A model generated the notes under the pieces. The model searched no databases, was not told where the DNA came from, and saw only the letters and a list, made by a program, of their open reading frames with translations. From contig OZ241377.1 of assembly GCA_965200615.1 (NCBI GenBank), forward strand, positions 4,030,001 to 4,094,000: a stretch of 64,000 nt of DNA. The letters run 5' to 3'. This DNA is from Bin5 sp965200615 (GTDB lineage Bacteria; Chloroflexota; Anaerolineae; Caldilineales; Caldilineaceae). How positions within the stretch are numbered: the stretch's first letter is position 1; each line of letters opens with the position of its first letter. This document shows positions 43,421 through 51,535 of the stretch, piece after piece. The position numbers and the translations under genes are program-made.

Positions 43421-46400
43421 CTTTCTCAGTTCGGTTGCCCTGTATCTGGCGGTTGCGCTTGGCCTGGTCCTGGCCGGCGCCGCCCTCATTTCGCTGCGGA
43501 ATCCGATTATCGGCAAGCTAGGGATTCGCAATATCCCGAGGCGACCCACGCAGTCGGCACTGATCGTCTTCGGACTCACGCTGAGCACGATGATCATAGT
43601 TTCGGCGCTCAGTTTGGGCGATACACTGGACAATACGGTCCGGCGCCAGACGATTGACGCATACGGGCAGATTGACCAGGTTGTTTCGCCGCCGTTCTTG
43701 ATGGACCTGACGCAGCTGGCAGACGGCGGCACGATCGACCCTGATGGGGCAAGCAGTCCGGAAAGCGCGGCGCTGTTGAATGCGCTGACCGGCGGCGACA
43801 TCAACGCCTTGATTACAATCCTGGAGGAGGGGTTGCCGGGCATTACGGAGGAACGGAAGGCGCAGCTGCAGGAGGATGCGTCATCGTATCCCCTGATCGA
43901 CGGGGTAGCCGGTTCGATTCTCTTTCCAACGATCATTCGCAACGTAAATACGGGGCAAGGAGAGCCGCTGGGCTTCATTTTTGCTGTGGATGAGGGCTAC
44001 GACACCGGTTTCGGGCTGCACGACATCGACGGTGAACCGGTGCGGACGGCCGACCTGCGCGACGGCATTGGCGACGTTTTTGTCGATCTTGTCGGGCTGT
44101 GGGAGCAGTCCGGAGAGACAGCCGAGGCGATCGGGACGGCAATGGGGCTGGAGGAGACCAGCCTGGTCGGGGCAGCGCTTGCGCTTGGCGCGGCGGGGGC
44201 GGTGCTGCTGCAGGAAGAAGGACCAAGTTTCACGCTGCGGCAGCTGGAGCTTCCCGTAGAGATCCTGAGAAACCTTGGGTTCCCCGGCGAGATACTCGAC
44301 GAGATCGACTCTGACGTGATCAGCCTGGAGGGGCTTGGGATAACGGACGAGGAGCTGGCCGAACTTAACCTGGACCCTGACGCTCCAATTACAGTGCCAA
44401 CACTGCCGATGCTCGGCTTCGACGTGCCTGACCAGCAGGAGCTGATCATTGCGGCGACGGAGGCGCTCAGCTCGATCAACCTTAATACACTGGGGCAGGA
44501 TGTTGACGAGAGGCTTGGCCGGTTTGGGCTGCAGCTGCGTCAAGGAGAGGTGTACCTGAACGAGCTTGGGGCTCTGCAGCTCGATGCGCGAGCGGGCGAC
44601 CTGCTGGAGATCTTCATAGGGCCGATTCCGGTACCCTATCGGGTTCGGGCGGTGGTGGCCGAGGCAGGACCACTGGGCGCGGTCCTACCTGTTGTGATGA
44701 TGCACACGGATGAGGCGCAGAAGCTGCTCTTCATGCCGGGCAAGGTTAACAACATTCTGATTTCGAACGCGGGCGACGAAGTCAGCGGGATGGTCCACAC
44801 GGCCGAGGTGAGCGACCAGCTGCGGGCGCTGTCTCTGAATGAGGAACGGCTGGCCGGCCTATTGGAGGTTCTGCGGCGGCCTGGAATTGCCGAGGTCATT
44901 CGCAGAGAGTCTGTCGCGCCGGTCAACCCGCTGTTCGACGACGACGTGCCGGAGTTCATCATGCAGATCGCCGGGATGTGGACGCAGGCGACGAGCTTCG
45001 AATCTGACATTGAGGCGCTGGTCAGTTACGTCACCGGTCCTGCGGAGGGCGATATTCCGATTGCGTTGCGAGGCGCGTTGAGCAGCGGAGCGGTCCAGGA
45101 CTGGCTGAGATCACTGCCGTTGGGGAGCGATGACAGGCGTGCGCTTGAAGCGGGCATGGCCAATCTGCGGGACTTCGATGTGCTCTCGCCGCTGAGCAAG
45201 CAGTTCGTCACAGACATAGCAGAAATCGGCGGCATCGCGTTGGGGACAGTTTTCTCAAGCTTCGGGATTCTTTCGATTTTTGCGGGCGTGCTGCTGATTT
45301 TTCTGATCTTCGTGATGCTGGCGGCGGAACGGCGCAGCGAACTGGGCATTGCGCGAGCGGTAGGTATGAGGCGCGTGCACCTGGTGCAGATGTTTGTTAC
45401 GGAAGGGCTGGTTTACGACCTTGCGGCGGCGCTGGTGGGTCTTGGTCTGGGCTTGCTTGTTTCGTATGGCATGATCGGATTCATGAGCGGTCTCCTCAAC
45501 AGCATTGTGCAGCGTGTCGAGGGGGCCTCAGCGCCGATCCGCTTCTACTGGCACGCGGCGCCTTCTTCTCTCATCATTGCCTACTGTCTCGGAGTCATTC
45601 TTACGTTCGTGGTGGTTACGGTTGCTTCCTGGAACGTGAGCCGCCTCAATATCATCTCGGCAATCCGCAATCTGCCGGACACCTCAAACGGCAAGAGGCT
45701 GGGCGTCACAGGAGTTTCGCTACGCGGGTTGGCGCTCATCTTCTTGCTCGGAGCCGGCGGGTATCTGACATGGCTGGGCCGAGATAACGGGCAGACGGTC
45801 GCCTTTGTCGGCGCGACTTTGCTGCTGGTTGGCGTGGGATGGGGAGGCGCGTGGTTGGGCCGTCGTTGGAGTTCGGGCCAGGCCGCGCTTCGCCTCCGCC
45901 TGGCATATACATTCGTTGGCATAGGCCTGCTTGCCCTGTGGGGCGTGCCGTGGAGCGATGTACTCGACTCTGACCTGCCGTGGTTCAACCAGAACCCCGG
46001 ATTCACGCTGCTATCATTTGCATTGAGCGGGCCGTTTATCATAATCGGCGCGATTATGGTGGTCATGTTCAACGCCGACAGCCTTGCGGGCCTGTTTGTG
46101 CGGCTGGTGGGAGGAATCGGGCCGCTGACGCCAGTGCTGAAGACGGCGGTGGCCTACCCTCTGAGCAATCGATTTCGGACAGGGACGGCGATGCTGCTGT
46201 TTGCAATGGTGATTACAACGGTGACGGTAATGAGCGTGGTGATTCGGGCGACCGAGGTCGTGACCGAGCCAGACGAACAGCGCACGGCCGGTTTCGACAT
46301 CGTCATGTCGCCGAGCCTGCTCAGCCTGTTCGACCCGGTCACGGACATCCACGAGGAGGCGGAGAGGCGAGCTGATTTTCCCAGTGACAGGCTGGCGGTC

Positions 46401-47543
46401 CTGGGAACCGTTGCACGCATGGGCGTCACGTCGGAGCAGCTTGAGCCGGCTGACAGTGGAATAGACAGTACTTCGACGGTTTACATGGCCGGCATTGATG
46501 AAGGCTATGCGAAGCAAGCCACACTGCACTACGGATTCCAGATGCGGGCAGAGGGTTTCGGGAGCGACGAGGAGGTCTGGCAGGCTCTGGCGGAGCGGGA
46601 TGACGTTGCGGTGGTTACATCAAGGTGGGTGGAGGAGCTTCCTGAGGGAGATGATAGCGCGCTCGAAGGCAGACCTGGCAGAGGAGGCCGCTCCAACGGG
46701 CCCCCTTGGAGCAGGGGAATGGCGTTGCATGGATTCTACCTGGAGGAGGGAGGAACGCTTCCCCACGTAGTGGTTGAACTCAGCAACCGATCCGACAGGC
46801 TGACGACTGATGCGGCATTTGAACTAGGCGGAGTACAGGCAGAGGTCACGATCAGCAGTCCGACCGGCGTAGAGGGCGGGGAAGAGGTGACGCATAAGGT
46901 ACAGGTCATCGGCGTACTTGCGGATGACGACACACTGGCTGAGGCCAGTTTTCAGATGAACCGGCGGGTCCTGGATATTCTCAACGGCGAACCGGTGCAA
47001 CCTGACGTTTTCTATGCGAAGGTGGCGGAGGGCGAGAGCGTGGGCGAAACGGCGCAAGCCCTGGAGAAGTCGATGTTGAGCAGCGGATTGAATGCAGCGC
47101 CTCTCTCCGAGCTGTTTGCGGCCGGACAGGCGATTTTGCGGGGCATTCTGGGACTGTTCCAGGGATTTCTGGCCTTGGGACTGGTGGTCGGCATCGCCGG
47201 TCTGGGCGTGATCAGCAGCAGGACTGTGGTTGAAAGGCGGCAGCAGATCGGCGTCTTGCGGGCAATTGGCTATCCTTCGGGCACGGTAGCGCTGTTGTTT
47301 GTCCTGGAGGCCAACTTCATCGCGCTCACGGGGATTCTTGTGGGTGGAATCACGGGCTTGATACTGGGCGACAAGACGATCGGCCAGGCTTACGACCTGG
47401 CGACGCAGCTGAGTTTTCCGACGCCGTGGCTGACGATTGCGGGGATGCTGGCAGCGGCCTGGCTCTTCTCTTTGCTGACGACGATTTTGCCGGCGTGGCA
47501 GGCGTCGCGGATTTACCCGGCGGAGGCGCTGCGGTATGAGTGA
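43413..47543 (+). CDS. Giant FtsX/MacB-type ABC permease (duplicated core)
   Basis: This is a 1376-aa membrane protein. ATG 43413 overlaps the upstream stop; a TTG at 43404 is an alternative. After an N-terminal helix (LYLAVALGLVLAGAALISL) and a large extracytoplasmic region, an FtsX-like three-helix core appears at about 610-770 (SSFGILSIFAGVLLIFLIFVM, ERRSELGIARAVGMRR). Further helices lie at about 780-900, then a MacB-like periplasmic domain, and a second FtsX core at about 1210-1376 (ERRQQIGVLRAIGYPSG). The double core in one chain means one polypeptide may replace the usual permease pair. Function in export, lipoprotein handling or envelope signalling cannot be decided. Confidence 0.9.
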   Translation: MSSFLSSVALYLAVALGLVLAGAALISLRNPIIGKLGIRNIPRRPTQSALIVFGLTLSTMIIVSALSLGDTLDNTVRRQTIDAYGQIDQVVSPPFLMDLTQLADGGTIDPDGASSPESAALLNALTGGDINALITILEEGLPGITEERKAQLQEDASSYPLIDGVAGSILFPTIIRNVNTGQGEPLGFIFAVDEGYDTGFGLHDIDGEPVRTADLRDGIGDVFVDLVGLWEQSGETAEAIGTAMGLEETSLVGAALALGAAGAVLLQEEGPSFTLRQLELPVEILRNLGFPGEILDEIDSDVISLEGLGITDEELAELNLDPDAPITVPTLPMLGFDVPDQQELIIAATEALSSINLNTLGQDVDERLGRFGLQLRQGEVYLNELGALQLDARAGDLLEIFIGPIPVPYRVRAVVAEAGPLGAVLPVVMMHTDEAQKLLFMPGKVNNILISNAGDEVSGMVHTAEVSDQLRALSLNEERLAGLLEVLRRPGIAEVIRRESVAPVNPLFDDDVPEFIMQIAGMWTQATSFESDIEALVSYVTGPAEGDIPIALRGALSSGAVQDWLRSLPLGSDDRRALEAGMANLRDFDVLSPLSKQFVTDIAEIGGIALGTVFSSFGILSIFAGVLLIFLIFVMLAAERRSELGIARAVGMRRVHLVQMFVTEGLVYDLAAALVGLGLGLLVSYGMIGFMSGLLNSIVQRVEGASAPIRFYWHAAPSSLIIAYCLGVILTFVVVTVASWNVSRLNIISAIRNLPDTSNGKRLGVTGVSLRGLALIFLLGAGGYLTWLGRDNGQTVAFVGATLLLVGVGWGGAWLGRRWSSGQAALRLRLAYTFVGIGLLALWGVPWSDVLDSDLPWFNQNPGFTLLSFALSGPFIIIGAIMVVMFNADSLAGLFVRLVGGIGPLTPVLKTAVAYPLSNRFRTGTAMLLFAMVITTVTVMSVVIRATEVVTEPDEQRTAGFDIVMSPSLLSLFDPVTDIHEEAERRADFPSDRLAVLGTVARMGVTSEQLEPADSGIDSTSTVYMAGIDEGYAKQATLHYGFQMRAEGFGSDEEVWQALAERDDVAVVTSRWVEELPEGDDSALEGRPGRGGRSNGPPWSRGMALHGFYLEEGGTLPHVVVELSNRSDRLTTDAAFELGGVQAEVTISSPTGVEGGEEVTHKVQVIGVLADDDTLAEASFQMNRRVLDILNGEPVQPDVFYAKVAEGESVGETAQALEKSMLSSGLNAAPLSELFAAGQAILRGILGLFQGFLALGLVVGIAGLGVISSRTVVERRQQIGVLRAIGYPSGTVALLFVLEANFIALTGILVGGITGLILGDKTIGQAYDLATQLSFPTPWLTIAGMLAAAWLFSLLTTILPAWQASRIYPAEALRYE

Positions 47544-47550
47544 GTGGGGC

Positions 47551-47575
47551 GGGGCAGGCGCGCGATGCCTGCCCC
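47551..47575 (+). other. GC-rich hairpin after the giant permease gene
   Basis: GGGGCAGGC (47551-47559) pairs with GCCTGCCCC (47567-47575) around GCGCGAT, 8 nt after the stop codon. There is no T-run; it resembles dispersed GC-rich palindromes as much as a terminator. Confidence 0.5.
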
Positions 47576-47685
47576 TACCGGTCCGGTGATGAGATAAGTG
47601 GGGGAAGATTTAAGAGGAACGTTAGTTCGCGCTATACAATGCTATTGCAGGGCGTCCGATTAGCCAGGGCGATGGGAGGGCGACA

Positions 47686-48016
47686 TTGACGATAAACGTA
47701 TCTTCGAGCGAAGCTCGCAAACGGTTGGGCAGATTTCTCAGCCTCGCAAGTGAAGAAAACGAGGATGTTGTCATATGAGGTGAGGGGAGAGCCCACGGCG
47801 GTGATTGTTTCTTATTCGCAGTACGAACAGATGGCCAGAGAAAGAGAAGACGAGAAGAGAAAAGTAGCTCTTGGGTTGCTTCGCAACGCCCGTGCTCGCG
47901 TCCAGGAGAACATGGACGGAGTCTCACGAGAAGAGGCCTATCGAATGGCTGGATTCGGCGAAAATGCGATAAAGGAAATCATTCGATATGAGGACGATGT
48001 CGCCACCGGCGAATGA
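47686..48016 (+). pseudogene. Phd/YefM-type antitoxin gene with a frameshift
   Basis: The 5' part reads, from TTG 47686 (GGGAGGG upstream), TINVSSSEARKRLGRFLSLA then SEENEDVVI, the usual DNA-binding N-terminus of Phd antitoxins. Near 47773-47776 the frame shifts by one, and the rest continues in the next frame as YEVRGEPTAVIVSYSQYEQM and on to VATGE (stop 48014-48016). Joining the frames gives a complete antitoxin of about 110 residues. As read, only a truncated N-terminal peptide or an 88-aa C-terminal piece could be made. The stop overlaps the toxin ATG. Confidence 0.7.
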
Positions 48017-48186
48017 AGATTCTCCTCGATACGAATGTGTTCATCAGCTATCTATTGGCCAAAGGTACACGGAACAAAGTGATGGAGGCAGTAGAGGCCT
48101 GCCTTAAAGATCCCTAAGTTGAAATCGTGAATGTATCTCGACTAAGTGAAATGCTGTTTGGCAGGAAGCACGAGCAAAGTAGCTGA
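48013..48186 (+). pseudogene. Truncated PIN-domain toxin remnant
   Basis: From ATG 48013, which overlaps the antitoxin stop (ATGA), the product begins MKILLDTNVFISYLLAKG, the canonical first strand of PIN (VapC-like) RNases with the catalytic Asp in LLDTN. A TAA at 48115-48117 ends it after 34 codons. The same frame continues with related but drifting sequence (VEIVNVSRLSEMLFGRKHE) to a TGA at 48184-48186, after which no PIN sequence is seen. A full PIN toxin would be about 130 aa, so this is a decayed toxin. Confidence 0.7.
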
Positions 48187-48280
48187 ACAGTCGTCGATTG
48201 TCATGACAAACTGTCAAATGATGACGAGAACCAGAGCAAGATCAATAAAGTACAGCGAGAATCCAACTCACGGGACTCTC

Positions 48281-48727
48281 TCACCAGTCGTAGTGCTTGT
48301 ACTTCTGCGCCCAGCCTCCGCTCGATGAGAGCATTTCACTCGCCTCAATGAAAAACAGCCAGCGCGGCTCCTGCATGGTTGTTTCAAGATAGTTCAGGCC
48401 GGCTGCGCCGCCGTAGCGTTCGGCCATCTCCTGGCCGATGGCAACCCACTTGCCGCCGACGTTCGGCTCCTCCACAACCTTTGCGCTTCCCTTGACAAGG
48501 ACACGGCGTCCATCTTCGGCGTCGATGCAAAGAAAGACTCTGCCATCGTTTTTCAGATAACCGGCCCAGGCTGACCTGGCGCGCGGCACGACATAGAAGC
48601 CACCGTCAGCGTAGGTGAACCAACAGGGCACGACGTATGGCGCGCCTTCATAGTCCACACAGGCCAGGCGGCAGATGGTATTGCTGTGCAACAGGTCGTC
48701 TATCTGCGACTGGTTCATTACAGGCAT
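48281..48727 (-). CDS. Pyridoxamine 5'-phosphate oxidase-like split-barrel protein (minus strand)
   Basis: This is a 148-aa flavin- or F420-binding split-barrel protein. Landmarks are the N-terminal helix NQSQIDDLLHSNTICRLACVD, YVVPCWFTYADGGFYVVP, RVFLCIDAEDG and RRVLVKGSAKVVEE. The barrel dimerises around FMN or deazaflavin F420; the cofactor is not readable here. It is divergent from a second split-barrel gene at 48962 and convergent with the toxin remnant. Confidence 0.82.
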   Translation of the reverse strand: MPVMNQSQIDDLLHSNTICRLACVDYEGAPYVVPCWFTYADGGFYVVPRARSAWAGYLKNDGRVFLCIDAEDGRRVLVKGSAKVVEEPNVGGKWVAIGQEMAERYGGAAGLNYLETTMQEPRWLFFIEASEMLSSSGGWAQKYKHYDW

Positions 48728-48824
48728 CGTTCGCTCCTGTTTGTCCTTACGGACCTGAGGAATCTCTTGCTCGATTCAGTTAGGGCTACCCTATACCATT
48801 TGCAGAGATTTCTCAAACCGGGTT

Positions 48825-48853
48825 TCGACAAGGTACTCTCTTTCTGCTATGAT
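48825..48853 (+). promoter_or_regulatory. Promoter of the plus-strand split-barrel gene
   Basis: TCGACA (48825-48830) and TATGAT (48848-48853) are 17 nt apart, each 5 of 6 consensus. The transcript would have a leader of about 100 nt. Confidence 0.6.
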
Positions 48854-48961
48854 TTTCGGTTAGCGCGTCCAGAGTCGGAATGCGCTGAATTGAAGTCTGC
48901 TTGTGTTTCCGAGGGCGTTGTGTCCTCGGGTCAGGCGGCACATGTATGAGAGGTTGCGGAA

Positions 48962-49366
48962 ATGGATGCTCAGGTCTCGGAGTTCCTGCAGGCAGATCGG
49001 CATGCGATCCTGGCGACAAATGGAAGAAATGGCGCGCCTCAACTTACGCCGGTCTGGTACATATTTGAAGAGGGCGTACTGTACGTCAGCGCGCAAACTT
49101 CAACGGTAAAGGTTAAGAATCTGCGGCGGGATCCGACTGTTACGGTTTGCATTGACGGCGGCAGGGGTGACGCGCGATATGTTGTATTCTACGGCAAGGC
49201 TGAGCTGATCGAGCCGGGTGAGCGCCAGAGGGCCTTGCGTTGGAGGATCGTAAGGCACTACTACGCGGACGAGAGTGAGGCCGAGCGCTATTACGAGACG
49301 GTCCGGAATACTACGGGCGCGATTATCGCTTTGCAGCCGGAGCGAATGGTCGTGAGCGGATTCTGA
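48962..49366 (+). CDS. PPOX-class F420-dependent oxidoreductase family protein
   Basis: This is a 134-aa split-barrel protein. The opening HAILATNGRNGAPQLTPVWY and the stretch STVKVKNLRRDPTVTVCID are typical of the F420-binding PPOX subgroup (MSMEG/Rv1155-like), and YVVFYGKAELIEPGE follows. Such enzymes reduce quinones, bilins or other electron-poor compounds with F420H2 or FMN. A good promoter lies about 110 nt upstream and a long GC-rich hairpin downstream. Confidence 0.85.
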   Translation: MDAQVSEFLQADRHAILATNGRNGAPQLTPVWYIFEEGVLYVSAQTSTVKVKNLRRDPTVTVCIDGGRGDARYVVFYGKAELIEPGERQRALRWRIVRHYYADESEAERYYETVRNTTGAIIALQPERMVVSGF

Positions 49367-49394
49367 CTGCCGGAATGCAAAAAGGCGCACTTCA

Positions 49395-49433
49395 GGCGGG
49401 CGGGACTGAGGACGGGCCTTCGTCCCGCCCGCC
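49395..49433 (+). other. 12-bp GC-rich stem-loop
   Basis: GGCGGGCGGGAC (49395-49406) pairs perfectly with GTCCCGCCCGCC (49422-49433) with a 15-nt loop. It separates the split-barrel gene from DUF2277. No T-run follows, so termination would be of a non-canonical kind. Confidence 0.6.
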
Positions 49434-49466
49434 GCGGTCGGTTCGTAGGGGAAGGGAGAGTGGATT

Positions 49467-49667
49467 GTGTGTCGAAATATCAGGAAACTGCGCCAGCCGG
49501 AGCGTCTGCCAACAGAGCAGGAACTGGAAGATGCGGCGCTGCAGTTTGTCCGAAAAGTAAGCGGGTATCGAAAGCCGTCCAAGGCGAACAAAATGGCATT
49601 CAATGACGCGGTCAAAGATGTCGCCGCGGTGACGAGGCGCCTGTTCAATAACTTAGAAACTCGTTAG
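49467..49667 (+). CDS. DUF2277 family protein
   Basis: This is a 66-aa protein with the family's unmistakable pattern: MCRNIRKL at the start, then ELEDAALQFVRKVSGYRKPS and KANKMAFNDAVKDVA. Length is normal for the family. It begins at GTG 49467 with GGGAGAG upstream. No biochemical function is known. The small size, Cys at position 2 and basic helix are its only clear features. Confidence 0.9.
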   Translation: MCRNIRKLRQPERLPTEQELEDAALQFVRKVSGYRKPSKANKMAFNDAVKDVAAVTRRLFNNLETR

Positions 49668-49753
49668 CAGGGACTATGGCCGCAGTTGAATTCGGGATGG
49701 AAGCGGGCCTGACGTCGAAGAGAAACTTTTGAGAGACAAACAGGAGCAGATCC

Positions 49754-51463
49754 ATGAGCAGAAGCGCTGTGCCTTCCGACCTTGAAATTGCCCAGGCTGC
49801 CGATCTACTCCCTATTTGGGAGATCGCGGAAAAGATGGGGCTGGGCAGGTCGGACATTGAGCTGTACGGCGACCATATGGCGAAGGTGCGTCTGGAAGCG
49901 GTGGAAGCGCTGGCAGAACGTCCGAACGCCCGCTATGTCCTGGTCACCGCGATCACTCCGACTCCTTCAGGGGAAGGCAAGTCGACGACGACCGTTGGTC
50001 TGGGTCAGGGGATGCATCACATCGGCAAGTCGGCGACGGTGGCGATCCGGCAGCCCAGCCAGGGCCCTACCTTTGGCATCAAGGGGGGCGCGGCCGGCGG
50101 GGGGTATAGTCAGGTCGTTCCGATGGAGCAGTTCAATCTGCACATGACCGGCGATATGCACGCGGTGTCGGCAGCCAATAATCTGCTGGCCGCGATGATC
50201 GACGCGCACATTTACCAGGGAAACTCGTTGGAGATCGACCCATACAGCATCATGTGGCGGCGCGTTCTGGATGTGAATGACCGGGGGCTGCGCAACATCG
50301 TGAGCGGTCTTGGCGCAAAGTCGGACGGGCCGCAGCGGCAGACCGGGTTTGACATTACGGCGGCGTCGGAGGTGATGGCGATCCTGGCGCTGACGACGGG
50401 CCTGGAAGATATGCGGGCGCGTTTCAGCCGTGTGACAGTTGGCAGAGATCGAAAGCGCCAGCCCGTCACGGCCGAGCAGCTGCAGGCCGCCGGCTCTATG
50501 ACTGTGCTGATGAAGGAGGCGATCAAGCCGAATATTTTCCAGACGCTGGAGAATACCCCTGCGCTGGTCCATGCCGGACCCTTCGCCAACATTGCCCACG
50601 GAAACAGTTCGGTACTCGCCGATCTTATTGGAGTCAAGACGAGCGACTATCTGATCACAGAGGCGGGCTTCGGCGCAGATATTGGGGCGGAAAAGTTCTT
50701 CAATATCAAGTGCCGCTACAGCGGGCTGCGTCCTGACGCCGCGGTCCTGGTGGCGACTGTGCGGGCACTCAAGTCGCATACAGGCCGGTACCGGGTTGTG
50801 CCCGGCAGACCTCTGCCTGAAGACATGCTGTTGGAGAATCCCGACGACGTAGCGGAGGGCGCGGCCAATCTCCGCAGGCAGATCCAAAATGTACGAGCGC
50901 ACGGTGTAAGCCCGGTTGTCTGCGTCAACTGCTTTGTCAGCGACTTCCAGAGCGAAATCGATGTTATTGGACGGGTCGCTGAGGAGGCGGGCGCGCGTTG
51001 GGCGGTTTCCACCCACTGGGCGGATGGAGGCAGCGGGGCAAAGGAACTGGCGCGAACGGTTGTAGAAGCGGCAGAGGAGCCGAGCGAATTTCGCTTTCTC
51101 TATGAGCTGGACCAGCCCTTGAAAGCGAAGATGGAGAAGATAGCAACCTCGATTTACGGCGCGGACGGAATTGAGTACACGGCACTGGCCAACCGTCAGA
51201 TTCGCCAGTATGAGCAGAGCGGGTACGGCAGTCTCCCCATCTGCATGGCGAAGACGCACCTGAGCTTGAGCCACGATCCAAAGCTCAAGGGGGCGCCGTC
51301 CGGTTTCACCGTGCCTGTACGGGAGGTAAGAGCCAGCGTGGGTGCCGGTTTCGTCTATCCTCTCCTGGGAGAAATGAGGACGATGCCGGGTCTCGGCAGT
51401 GCGCCGGCCGCTCAAAAAGTAGACATCGATCTGGCGACGGGGCAGATAATTGGTCTGTTTTAG
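49754..51463 (+). CDS. fhs: Formate-tetrahydrofolate ligase
   Basis: This enzyme makes 10-formyl-tetrahydrofolate from formate, THF and ATP, feeding one-carbon metabolism. It is 569 aa, slightly longer than the usual 555-560. The P-loop-like TPSGEGKSTTTVGLGQ, the substrate segment GGAAGGGYSQVVPMEQFNLH, and the C-terminal MRTMPGLGSAPAAQKVDID are all diagnostic. CAGGAG precedes the ATG. No folD, acetyl-CoA synthase or formate dehydrogenase genes are near, so this is housekeeping one-carbon supply rather than evidence of the Wood-Ljungdahl pathway. Confidence 0.97.
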   Translation: MSRSAVPSDLEIAQAADLLPIWEIAEKMGLGRSDIELYGDHMAKVRLEAVEALAERPNARYVLVTAITPTPSGEGKSTTTVGLGQGMHHIGKSATVAIRQPSQGPTFGIKGGAAGGGYSQVVPMEQFNLHMTGDMHAVSAANNLLAAMIDAHIYQGNSLEIDPYSIMWRRVLDVNDRGLRNIVSGLGAKSDGPQRQTGFDITAASEVMAILALTTGLEDMRARFSRVTVGRDRKRQPVTAEQLQAAGSMTVLMKEAIKPNIFQTLENTPALVHAGPFANIAHGNSSVLADLIGVKTSDYLITEAGFGADIGAEKFFNIKCRYSGLRPDAAVLVATVRALKSHTGRYRVVPGRPLPEDMLLENPDDVAEGAANLRRQIQNVRAHGVSPVVCVNCFVSDFQSEIDVIGRVAEEAGARWAVSTHWADGGSGAKELARTVVEAAEEPSEFRFLYELDQPLKAKMEKIATSIYGADGIEYTALANRQIRQYEQSGYGSLPICMAKTHLSLSHDPKLKGAPSGFTVPVREVRASVGAGFVYPLLGEMRTMPGLGSAPAAQKVDIDLATGQIIGLF

Positions 51464-51535
51464 ATACTTGCCAGGGGGCCTCGATTCGTTCAAAAGGAGG
51501 GCGGTCAGGAAGGGCCTTTTTTGAAGGGGGCCCAA

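Noticed and set aside
49754..51463. Evidence for acetogenic (Wood-Ljungdahl) metabolism
   Set aside because: Formate-tetrahydrofolate ligase alone is widespread in one-carbon metabolism and no other pathway gene is in the window.
51464..51535. Terminator after fhs from the AAAAGG...CCTTTT pairing
   Set aside because: Only six pairs with a long GC-rich loop; too weak to call.
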